A stretch of DNA of 5,494 nucleotides, taken from assembly GCA_903838095.1 (NCBI GenBank), contig CAILXE010000468.1:1-5494 (forward strand), in the 5' to 3' direction. Under the pieces are notes generated by a model that saw only the letters and a program-made list of their open reading frames with translations, searched no databases and was not told the origin of the DNA. The translations under genes were made by a program, and so were the position numbers. Each line of letters starts with the position of its first letter. The stretch's first letter is position 1. Source of the stretch: an uncultured Chlorobiaceae bacterium (lineage in GTDB: Bacteria; Bacteroidota; Chlorobiia; Chlorobiales; Chlorobiaceae). Below, piece after piece: positions 1 through 4,995 of this stretch.

Positions 1-93
1 ATCAAGCGACTTGTCGAACGAGCGCAGAAACCCTTCGGCCATCTGGCTGCGACAGGAGTTTCCTGTACAGAGAATGAGTACAGATTTTTTCAT
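1..93 (-). CDS. arsC: Arsenate reductase ArsC, thioredoxin-coupled type (partial, N-terminus only)
   Basis: Seen: reading leftwards from ATG at 93-91, 31 codons begin MKKSVLILCTGNSCRSQMAE and run off the left edge. The Cys-Thr-Gly-Asn-Ser-Cys-Arg-Ser segment (residues 9-16) is the CX5R phosphate-binding loop of the low-molecular-weight tyrosine phosphatase fold. The GNSCRSQMAEG context is typical of arsenate reductases of the Staphylococcus pI258/Bacillus ArsC type. Known for the family: cytoplasmic reduction of arsenate to arsenite, using the loop cysteine and two later cysteines, recycled by thioredoxin; those later cysteines lie outside the window. The gene follows the permease stop by 17 bp on the same strand with no clear ribosome binding site, so it is probably the last gene of the same transcript seen here. 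Alternative: a plain low-molecular-weight protein-tyrosine phosphatase, less likely given the neighbours. Confidence 0.88.
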   Translation of the reverse strand, partial: MKKSVLILCTGNSCRSQMAEGFLRSFDKSLD

Positions 94-110
94 GGTTAAC
101 AAGAACGGAT

Positions 111-1127
111 TTACAAAACCAGATTAAACACAAAACCCACCAGCATTATTCCGGCGGCAACGATCCCTGCAAACACGCCAATAAGCTGCGGTTTCAGCAC
201 CTTGCGGAGAATGATCATTTCCGGTGCAGACAGGGCAATCACACTCATCATGAAAGCCATCACGGTCCCGATTGCCGCGCCCTTTCCGATCAGCGCCTCC
301 ACAACAGGAAGAATCCCCGCAGCATTGGAATACATTGGAACACCAATAAGCACTGCGACAGGAACCGACCACCAGACGCTTTTGCCCATCAATGACGCCA
401 TAAAATTTTCAGGCACATAGCCATGAATTCCAGCACCAAGCCCAACGCCGATAACAATATACAGCCACACCTTCCCGACAATATCACGAACATGCGCCGT
501 ACCTTCCTGTATCCGCTGTTGCACACTCATCGTCTCTCCTCCCTCTCCTGCCGATGATACCACGCTCTTTTGCAGCGTCTGCACCCACTCTTCCAGATAG
601 TTTTCCATGTTGAGCTTGCCAATAACCAGACCGGCAGCAATCGCAACCGCAAGACCCATCACGGTGTAGAGAAGGGCAACCTTCCATCCAAACATTTCAA
701 AAAGAAGGGCAAGGGCAACTTCATTAATCATCGGGGCGGAAATCAGAAACGAAAAGGTCACTCCAAGCGGCACTCCCGCCTGCAAAAATCCGATAAAAAG
801 CGGCACTGCCGAACAGGAACAGAAGGGCGTCACAATACCGAGAGTGGCTGCCATGACATTGCCCGCCCCGATACGTCGCCCGGACAGCATTGCTCGAGTA
901 CGCTCCGCCGAAATAAAGGTGTGGACGACACCCATCACAAAAACAACAACTGTCAGAAGCAGAAGCACTTTCGGCACTTCATAAGCAAAAAAGTAGAGTG
1001 CCTCACCAAAACGATCTGCCCGGCTGAATCCGAAAACCTCAAGCAGCAGAGTGGCACACTGTTCAAGATTATGGTAAAGCAGCAAAATAAGCAGCGACGC
1101 CCCGGTCAAGCCTGACAGCCACTTCAT
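111..1127 (-). CDS. arsP: ArsP/YraQ-family permease (DUF318, ArsP_1)
   Basis: A polytopic inner-membrane protein, 338 aa from ATG at 1127-1125. Seen: about eight hydrophobic stretches; the family hallmark TPFCSCSAVPLFIGF at residues 100-114 (Cys103 and Cys105 in a membrane-embedded loop); a matching second-half motif GVPMYSNAAGILPV at 262-275; and a polar cytoplasmic linker around 175-215. Known: ArsP permeases export trivalent organoarsenicals in Campylobacter; other members of this permease family have no proven substrate. Role inferred: efflux of an arsenic or related thiol-reactive species, given the arsR and arsC neighbours. Start choice: the frame is open to TTG at 1142 and TTG at 1136. 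A GGAGG at 1150-1146 (minus strand) sits 9 nt before the 1136 TTG, which overlaps the upstream TGA as TTGA, so 1136 is a real alternative that would add three residues. No Major Facilitator, ArsB or ACR3 gene is visible. Confidence 0.9.
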   Translation of the reverse strand: MKWLSGLTGASLLILLLYHNLEQCATLLLEVFGFSRADRFGEALYFFAYEVPKVLLLLTVVVFVMGVVHTFISAERTRAMLSGRRIGAGNVMAATLGIVTPFCSCSAVPLFIGFLQAGVPLGVTFSFLISAPMINEVALALLFEMFGWKVALLYTVMGLAVAIAAGLVIGKLNMENYLEEWVQTLQKSVVSSAGEGGETMSVQQRIQEGTAHVRDIVGKVWLYIVIGVGLGAGIHGYVPENFMASLMGKSVWWSVPVAVLIGVPMYSNAAGILPVVEALIGKGAAIGTVMAFMMSVIALSAPEMIILRKVLKPQLIGVFAGIVAAGIMLVGFVFNLVL

Positions 1128-1132
1128 ATTTT

Positions 1133-1435
1133 TCAAGAGCAACAGCCTCCGCTGTTCTTCTCTTTACTGCCTTGAGTGCCACAGCAGCAACCTTGCGGTT
1201 TTGCCATCAACAGCTCCCTGATCTCATCGTAAGAGGGAACGCGCCCTTTACAGAGTACCTTTTCATCAACAACAAGCGCCGGGTTAGACAGGATGTTATA
1301 AGCCATGATCTGCTGAATATCCTCCACTTTTTCGACCACGGCATTAATTCCCTCTTTTGAAATAACAGCTTTTACCGCATCGGCAAGCTGATTGCACTTT
1401 GCACATCCGCTGCCAAGTATTTTTACTATTTTCAT
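1133..1435 (-). CDS. Thioredoxin-fold CXXC protein (redox-active disulfide protein 2 type) with polycysteine tail
   Basis: A 100-aa cytoplasmic protein. Seen: a beta strand followed by GSGCAKC (CXXC at Cys11 and Cys14), the cis-proline region SNPALVVDEKV at 50-60, Cys62, and a thioredoxin_3-type fold filling residues 1-78. This is the small glutaredoxin-like family often called 'redox-active disulfide protein 2'. The usual domain ends near residue 78; here it is followed by a Gly/Lys-rich tail with Cys83-84-85 and Cys98-99. Role inferred: a thiol carrier or reductant for the adjacent permease or for arsenate reductase, with the tail perhaps binding arsenite. Neighbours: its TGA overlaps or abuts the permease start, implying translational coupling. 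It has its own upstream spacer of 121 bp with a putative ArsR operator, so it may head a separate transcript. No Shine-Dalgarno precedes its ATG; the leader is A-rich. Confidence 0.87.
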   Translation of the reverse strand: MKIVKILGSGCAKCNQLADAVKAVISKEGINAVVEKVEDIQQIMAYNILSNPALVVDEKVLCKGRVPSYDEIRELLMAKPQGCCCGTQGSKEKNSGGCCS

Positions 1436-1456
1436 TTTTTTGTTTTTTATGAGTTT

Positions 1457-1472
1457 ATCGTCTATAACCGAT
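1457..1472. promoter_or_regulatory. Putative second ArsR operator, before the thioredoxin-like gene
   Basis: Seen: plus-strand ATCGTCTATAACCGAT, an inverted repeat ATCG-N8-CGAT. With its flanks (GTTTATCG at 1453-1460 and CGATTA at 1469-1474) it matches the site upstream of the repressor gene at all 14 positions outside the 8-bp spacer. The core is separated from the thioredoxin-like ATG (1435) by 21 nt, the same as at the other site. On the minus strand the spacer contains TATAGA, a possible -10. ArsR/SmtB repressors typically bind such 12-2-12-like or shorter inverted repeats overlapping promoters. Binding by this ArsR is inferred. Confidence 0.6.
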
Positions 1473-1519
1473 TATTAAAAAACAGTGCAAATTCTCAACA
1501 ACCAGGGTCGTCAAGGAAG

Positions 1520-1536
1520 AAAAAGAGAGAACTCTC
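1520..1536 (-). terminator. Weak hairpin plus T-run downstream of the repressor gene
   Basis: Read on the minus strand, GAGAGTTCTCTC (1536-1525) is followed directly by TTTTT (1524-1520), about 20 nt after the repressor stop codon. The stem is only four pairs with a GTTC loop, far weaker than a usual intrinsic terminator. It could attenuate transcription between the repressor and the thioredoxin-like gene, or be chance. Confidence 0.22.
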
Positions 1537-1556
1537 ATGCACTTAATGGCAAAAAC

Positions 1557-1892
1557 TCAGATCGGGCAATCACACAATGGCTGATCAGGTTTAAAAAAGT
1601 CAGAAAAAATGTGACAGGCTTTCAGCCAGTTTTCACTCTTGATACAGTATCTTACTTTTGGAGGATTAATCTCTCCCTGTATCAGCCCGGCGTCAAGCAG
1701 GGCTTTAAGGTGTTGGGAAATCGTTGACTGCGCCATTGGAATAATTTCAGTCAGCTCACCGGTAAAACAGCACTCCTGACTTGCAAGCAGCTTCAATATC
1801 TTGATGCGAACAGGATGACTGATGGCCTTCGCAAAAGCAGCCATACTCTCCTCCTCCTCGCTATACTCAACCTTGAACAACGACCTCTGCAT
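1557..1892 (-). CDS. arsR: ArsR/SmtB-family metalloregulatory repressor
   Basis: A 111-aa winged-helix DNA-binding protein, a normal length for the family. Seen: FAKAISHPVRIKILKLLAS (residues 20-38), the characteristic ArsR first helices; helix-turn-helix 45-66 with recognition helix QSTISQHLKAL (55-65); and a wing around GEINPPKVRYCI (73-84). Cysteines are Cys41-Cys42 just before the helix-turn-helix, Cys83 in the wing, Cys93, and Cys107/Cys109 in the C-terminal LCDCP. The CVCDL-type metal loop of E. coli ArsR is absent, so As(III) is probably held by a different cysteine set. Known: family members release DNA on binding As(III), Sb(III) or other metals. Start: ATG at 1892-1890; an internal Met17 is possible but would remove the acidic N-terminal helix. 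It has no Shine-Dalgarno. A putative operator lies 21 nt upstream, implying autorepression. It divergently faces the AraC-family gene. Confidence 0.9.
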   Translation of the reverse strand: MQRSLFKVEYSEEEESMAAFAKAISHPVRIKILKLLASQECCFTGELTEIIPMAQSTISQHLKALLDAGLIQGEINPPKVRYCIKSENWLKACHIFSDFFKPDQPLCDCPI

Positions 1893-1913
1893 TATTTTCG
1901 CTATGTTTTGTTT

Positions 1914-1929
1914 ATCGCAAATATACGAT
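1914..1929. promoter_or_regulatory. Putative ArsR operator upstream of the repressor gene
   Basis: Seen: plus-strand ATCGCAAATATACGAT, an inverted repeat with arms ATCG/CGAT and 12 of 16 symmetric positions. It sits in GTTTATCG-N8-CGATTA (1910-1931), the same framework as the site at 1453-1474. The core ends 21 nt from the repressor ATG. On the minus strand the spacer reads TATATTTG, which matches a -10-like TATATT and also the Bacteroidetes TAnnTTTG form. A second overlapping inverted repeat, ATATACG-ATTA-CGTAAAT, lies at 1921-1938 (6 of 7 arm pairs match). Autoregulatory binding is inferred. Confidence 0.62.
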
Positions 1930-1976
1930 TACGTAAATAAAAAAAAGAAGATTTTATGGAATTGGGGATTTACTTT

Positions 1977-1982
1977 TATACT
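1977..1982 (+). promoter_or_regulatory. Possible -10 hexamer for the AraC-type regulator gene
   Basis: TATACT matches five of six positions of the TATAAT consensus on the rightward strand. No good -35 hexamer lies 16-18 bp upstream (TTATGG and neighbours match poorly), so this would be an activated or weak promoter. If used, transcription would begin near 1989, which rules out the TTG at 1982 as a start codon. Confidence 0.25.
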
Positions 1983-2092
1983 TGTGGTGTTTTTTGTTTT
2001 TGATTGGTCACGTCAGCCCAATAACACCTATGAAATCGAAGACTATAGCCAGCAGCAGATTCACCTGGAGCAGTTCGCCGGACAATAGCAGT

Positions 2093-3067
2093 ATGGCCTT
2101 TGATCATTCAGAGCAGGATATGCCACAGAAACAACATAAAATGCCTGAAGAGATCGGACAAGGGTGGTGGCAGTCAATTCATTTGCCATTGCATATGGTC
2201 ATCCGGCGTGGCATGGTTCACTTCAGACCGGAAGTATCAGGGAAATTGTTACCCGTTGCAACTATTGAAGAGCATTTCTTTGAACCTGTGCTCTGTGTAC
2301 AGTCAACAAAAAAAGGGAGAGTCGTGCTTTTGGATCACAAGCTCGGAAATGATTTTATTTTCGGATATGAGAATTGTCTGTTTGAACATATTGAGGTTCG
2401 GGAGAGTCTCGTAAGACTTGATGCCAGCGATGATATTGAAATGACAACCCTTGTGATCGGTGATTCGGTACTGAATCAACTTCTCGGAAAAGAATATGCT
2501 CAAGCGCTTTTGGCTGCACTGAAAGTTCCCTCAATATCATCCATTGCCGTCAACAAGGTACCTCAAAACATTAACAGGTTGCTCCATTCATGTATTTCTG
2601 ATCACCTGACAGGGCATATCGGAAAACTGCATATCCAGGCAAACGTCCTTGATTACCTCTGTGCGCTTTCTCAATATTTTACTGGCACTATCGAAAACCA
2701 GAAACCGGTATCAGATATAAAAACGAGGATACATCAGATGCATTATGATCTGCTTCAACTGGAAGGGAAGGTACCTTCCCTCAACGAACTGGCGGTCAAG
2801 TATGATATCCCGGGAGGAAAGCTGAAAGAGGCATTTACGGAGATATACGGAAAGTCTCTTTTCAGCTACATTTCTGAATTGCGCCTTGACGAAGCACATG
2901 CCACACTTAAAGACTCAGATATACCAATGAAAACAATTGCAAAAAATCTGGGATACTCGCACGTCAATCACTTTATTACCGCTTTCGGCAAACAATTCGG
3001 CTATTCTCCAGGGAGTTTGAGAAAAAAGTCAAAACCAAACGTTAAAACCCATGAACTCGCCAGGTAA
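2093..3067 (+). CDS. AraC-family transcriptional regulator, PchR-like
   Basis: 324 aa from ATG at 2093. Seen: an N-terminal sensory domain (about 25-125), a helical linker (130-225), and a C-terminal AraC DNA-binding domain with two helix-turn-helix units: [20 protein letters not shown] (229-248), and 277-306 centred on [20 protein letters not shown] and ending in FGYSP, the family signature. The [22 protein letters not shown] segment style resembles PchR/YbtA siderophore-type regulators; the ligand here is unknown. Start: the frame is open upstream to ATG 2030 (21 extra Ser/Lys-rich residues) and TTG 1982. I chose 2093 because the family domain begins soon after and the extra residues look non-conserved; no ribosome binding site decides it. 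ATG 2120, preceded by GAGCAGGAT, is also possible. Its last 17 bp overlap the reductase gene, which it probably regulates. Confidence 0.85.
   Translation: MAFDHSEQDMPQKQHKMPEEIGQGWWQSIHLPLHMVIRRGMVHFRPEVSGKLLPVATIEEHFFEPVLCVQSTKKGRVVLLDHKLGNDFIFGYENCLFEHIEVRESLVRLDASDDIEMTTLVIGDSVLNQLLGKEYAQALLAALKVPSISSIAVNKVPQNINRLLHSCISDHLTGHIGKLHIQANVLDYLCALSQYFTGTIENQKPVSDIKTRIHQMHYDLLQLEGKVPSLNELAVKYDIPGGKLKEAFTEIYGKSLFSYISELRLDEAHATLKDSDIPMKTIAKNLGYSHVNHFITAFGKQFGYSPGSLRKKSKPNVKTHELAR
2764..2781. repeat. Perfect 18-bp palindrome inside the AraC-type gene
   Basis: AGGGAAGGTACCTTCCCT is its own reverse complement at all 18 positions. It covers codons 224-230 (Glu-Gly-Lys-Val-Pro-Ser-Leu), exactly where the linker meets the DNA-binding domain. 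Its nine-base core AAGGTACCT also occurs at 2555-2563, 213 bp upstream. It could be an intragenic operator, an mRNA hairpin, or chance. Confidence 0.9.
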
Positions 3068-3788
3068 AAAAGTATGCTTTATGACAGGGGCTTCGGGTGT
3101 CCTTGGAAGTGAAATAGCACTTTCGATGGCCGGACAGGGGTACACAATTTTTTTTACCTGGAACTCATCAGAAGAAAATGCGTTGCAAATTCTTGAACAA
3201 ATCCGCTGGATAAGTCCTCAGTCGCAGATGATACGATGTGACGTCTCGAAAGCCGGCGATATCACGAACGCCTTTCGGGCATTCAGTCAACAGTTTGACC
3301 GGCTTGACCTGGTCATAGCAAGCGCATCAAATTTTTTCAGCACGCCTTTGCCTGATGTTACGGAACAAGAGTGGGACTGTCTGGTGAATACCAATCTGAA
3401 GGGCACATTCTTTACCATGCAGGCGGCTGTCAACATCATGCAGAAACAGCAGTTCCTCTCCCGAATCATCTCTATTTCAGATATTGCTGCTGATCTTGTC
3501 TGGAAGAACTTTGCGCCCTATACGGTATCAAAGGCAGGAATCCAGCACCTGACCAGGGTTTTTGCGAAAACGTTTGCACCACGAATTCTTGTAAACTCCA
3601 TAGCGCCAGGCACCATAACTATCAACCCTGACAAAAATATGGACCCCCAGGAAGAGATGATAAATAAAATTCCACTGAAACGACTTGGCGATCCTCTTGA
3701 TATTATCAGAACGATTCTCTTTCTGCTTGAAAGTGACTATATCACCGGCCAGATCATTAATGTTGACGGTGGAAGGCTTCTTCAGTAA
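3051..3788 (+). CDS. Short-chain dehydrogenase/reductase, pteridine reductase-like (PTR1/FolM type)
   Basis: 245 aa, a normal length for classical SDRs. Seen: nucleotide-binding loop TGASGVLG (12-19) with Val17 where PTR1/FolM enzymes have Arg; CDVS at 63-66; SAS at 91-93 replacing the NNAG motif (pteridine reductases have NNAS), followed by NFFSTPL; Asn115; catalytic Asp144, Tyr157 and Lys161; VNSIAPG at 181-187; [11 protein letters not shown] at 208-218; [12 protein letters not shown] at 231-242. Asp in place of the usual catalytic Ser, 13 residues before Tyr, is the Leishmania PTR1 arrangement (Asp181-Tyr194-Lys198). Inferred reaction: NADPH-dependent reduction of a dihydropterin, dihydrofolate or quinonoid pterin. 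Green sulfur bacteria make a biopterin glycoside (tepidopterin), a plausible pathway. The ATG overlaps the regulator gene by 17 bp and lacks a Shine-Dalgarno, so translational coupling is likely. Alternative: another SDR of unknown substrate. Confidence 0.85.
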   Translation: MNSPGKKVCFMTGASGVLGSEIALSMAGQGYTIFFTWNSSEENALQILEQIRWISPQSQMIRCDVSKAGDITNAFRAFSQQFDRLDLVIASASNFFSTPLPDVTEQEWDCLVNTNLKGTFFTMQAAVNIMQKQQFLSRIISISDIAADLVWKNFAPYTVSKAGIQHLTRVFAKTFAPRILVNSIAPGTITINPDKNMDPQEEMINKIPLKRLGDPLDIIRTILFLLESDYITGQIINVDGGRLLQ

Positions 3789-3868
3789 GAGTATCATGCA
3801 AAGACCATATTGTTTTCATATATTATTGAAGGAATTGACCGTAACATCATCAACAGTTTTTTACTCTT

Positions 3869-4144
3869 ATGGAACAGGAAGTCCCGGTTACTATACACAC
3901 CCGCAAACCAGAAGAGCTGTCAGAAGACCCGCAGGCAGCAACTCGAATTCCAAATCAGATCACTGAAATTAGTGACACACTCTCGGATGCGTTTTCTTGC
4001 TTCAGAGAGAGTGAATCTTTTAACCTGCTTGTGCAGGCTACCGATAAAGCAAAGGAATTTATAAGGAAAAACCCGGCTCAGGCATTGCTGTTGTCACTGG
4101 GAGCAGGCACTTTGTTTGGCCTTTTGATGAGAAGAAAGCGATAA
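3869..4144 (+). CDS. Small DUF883-like (YqjD/ElaB type) tail-anchored protein
   Basis: 91 aa. Seen: a polar N-terminal half (1-50) rich in Glu, Pro and Ser; an amphipathic helix around 51-68; then the DUF883 signature from IRKNPAQALLLSLGAG (65-80) to TLFGLLMRRKR (81-91), a single hydrophobic segment with a basic end that should anchor the C-terminus in the cytoplasmic membrane. Known: E. coli YqjD and ElaB share this tail, associate with ribosomes and rise in stationary phase; similar function here is only a guess. Start: the ATG is the only good start; no Shine-Dalgarno, and an 80-bp spacer separates it from the reductase gene with no convincing terminator. It is the first of three small membrane-protein genes on the same strand; the next starts 19 bp later. 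Confidence 0.75.
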   Translation: MEQEVPVTIHTRKPEELSEDPQAATRIPNQITEISDTLSDAFSCFRESESFNLLVQATDKAKEFIRKNPAQALLLSLGAGTLFGLLMRRKR

Positions 4145-4163
4145 ACAGCATTGATTTGAAACC

Positions 4164-4565
4164 ATGATGAGCCGCCAAAAGCCTGAGAGTGATGGCCATG
4201 CGCCGGTACAACAAAAGAACAATGGGCTCCACAAGCTCCTTGATCAGACTGCATCGTCGACTTACGAAGATATTATGTCTATTATTGAGGCCAGGATTGA
4301 ATTGCTCAAGATAGAATTAACCGAAAAGATCTCTCTTGTTGGAGCAGCAGTTGTCATCGGAGTTATTCTGATTATCGGTATTGGGTATTTGATCACAACC
4401 TTTGCACTGTTGGTCGGCGAACTGCTTGGGCACACTTACCTTGGTTATCTTCTTGTAAGTCTTGTGTGTCTCTCATGCTTTCTGTTTTTTACTAAATTAA
4501 AACCGTCTTTCCTTAAAAACCTGATCCAGAAAATGCTTTTATCCGTCCATGACTACAAAAAATGA
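4164..4565 (+). CDS. Holin-X / DUF1469-like (YqjE type) membrane protein
   Basis: 133 aa. Seen: a polar N-terminus (1-25); an amphipathic helix TYEDIMSIIEARIELLKIEL (33-52), the usual opening of the DUF1469 family; a long hydrophobic stretch at about 57-88; a second at 91-109; and a basic C-terminal tail. This two-membrane-segment plan matches 'phage holin family protein' YqjE. Despite the name, bacterial members are chromosomal and not shown to lyse cells. It sits between two proteins with DUF883-like tails, as YqjE sits between YqjD and YqjK in enterobacteria. Start: ATG ATG tandem at 4164 and 4167; either may be used. Its last 17 bp overlap the next gene. Confidence 0.8.
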   Translation: MMSRQKPESDGHAPVQQKNNGLHKLLDQTASSTYEDIMSIIEARIELLKIELTEKISLVGAAVVIGVILIIGIGYLITTFALLVGELLGHTYLGYLLVSLVCLSCFLFFTKLKPSFLKNLIQKMLLSVHDYKK

Positions 4566-4938
4566 GCCTTTAACAGGCATTCAGGCACGCATTGAAGAGT
4601 TGCATAACACCATTGCAGAAAAAGAGGAACAGATCAAGTCAAGAACAAAAAAACTGAAAGATGATATCAAGGAAGAGGTATCGCCTGAAAAAATGATCAG
4701 AAAGTACCCTTTTGAAGCAGCAGGCGCCAGCTTTCTTGCCGGTTTGATTCTCGCGAGGACATTAAGAGGATGTAAAAAAAGTGCCGGGAAAGTTGAGCAG
4801 GTTACGCTTGCCCCTCAGCAGCACTTTTCCACTCAACCGAAAACTGCTCTTTCAGCCATTGGATTTGAAGTTATGCGCTCGGTAAAAGATATCGGGTTTT
4901 CTTACCTTCAGCGATACCTCGAAAAAAAAATAAAATAA
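4549..4938 (+). CDS. Coiled-coil membrane protein with DUF883-like segment (YqjK position)
   Basis: 129 aa, function unrecognised. Seen: a charged, probably coiled-coil region (10-44: IQARIEELHNTIAEKEEQIK and on); then SPEKMIRKYPFEAAGASFLA (45-64) running into GLILARTLRG (65-74), a short hydrophobic segment whose 'RKYPFEAAG..AG' plan resembles the DUF883/DUF3618 membrane motif; then a polar region and an amphipathic C-terminal helix (100-129) ending in a lysine-rich tail. It overlaps the holin-X-like gene by 17 bp, so the two are probably translationally coupled and may form a complex. No signal peptide. The similarity to enterobacterial YqjK is by position and size rather than clear sequence. 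The next gene begins 57 bp later on the same strand. Confidence 0.72.
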   Translation: MTTKNEPLTGIQARIEELHNTIAEKEEQIKSRTKKLKDDIKEEVSPEKMIRKYPFEAAGASFLAGLILARTLRGCKKSAGKVEQVTLAPQQHFSTQPKTALSAIGFEVMRSVKDIGFSYLQRYLEKKIK

Positions 4939-4995
4939 CCACTTCTTCTGACCTGTCCTTTAAAGCCCGTCGGACAACATTCAAATTTTTTTGCA

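Larger units (their letters stand above)
1893..2092. other. Divergent 200-bp intergenic region
   Basis: This spacer separates the leftward repressor gene from the rightward AraC-type regulator. It is very AT-rich up to about 2005 (a run of eight A at 1939-1946) and nearer average afterwards. It holds the putative ArsR operator near the left end and a TATACT hexamer at 1977-1982. The AraC frame stays open leftwards to TTG at 1982, so part of 1982-2092 could be coding if an earlier start (ATG 2030) is used. No RNA gene or strong terminator is visible. Confidence 0.7.

Noticed and set aside
570..1115. A 181-codon rightward open frame opposite the permease gene
   Set aside because: It is antisense to a strongly supported ArsP-family gene; its product is His/Lys/Asn-rich with no recognisable domain, as expected of a shadow frame.
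1822..2088. An 88-codon rightward frame across the repressor start and the divergent spacer
   Set aside because: It crosses the operator and promoter region, gives a low-complexity product, and overlaps the well-supported repressor gene.
3835..3863. TTGACC-N17-TTTTTA as a promoter that would give a leaderless DUF883-like mRNA
   Set aside because: The -35 is good but the -10 matches only two positions of TATAAT, so it is not reported as a feature.
3685..4064. Two rightward frames overlapping the end of the reductase and the DUF883-like gene
   Set aside because: They run out of frame through both genes; the in-frame product from 3869 carries the clear DUF883 tail.
4164..4565. The holin-like gene as evidence of a prophage
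   Set aside because: DUF1469/holin-X proteins are common on chromosomes, and no phage structural, integrase or endolysin gene is present.
4954..4992. TGTCC/GGACA stem followed by a T7 run before the amylase-like gene, as a terminator
   Set aside because: Five pairs with a 13-nt loop and nine bases before the T-run do not form a credible intrinsic terminator.
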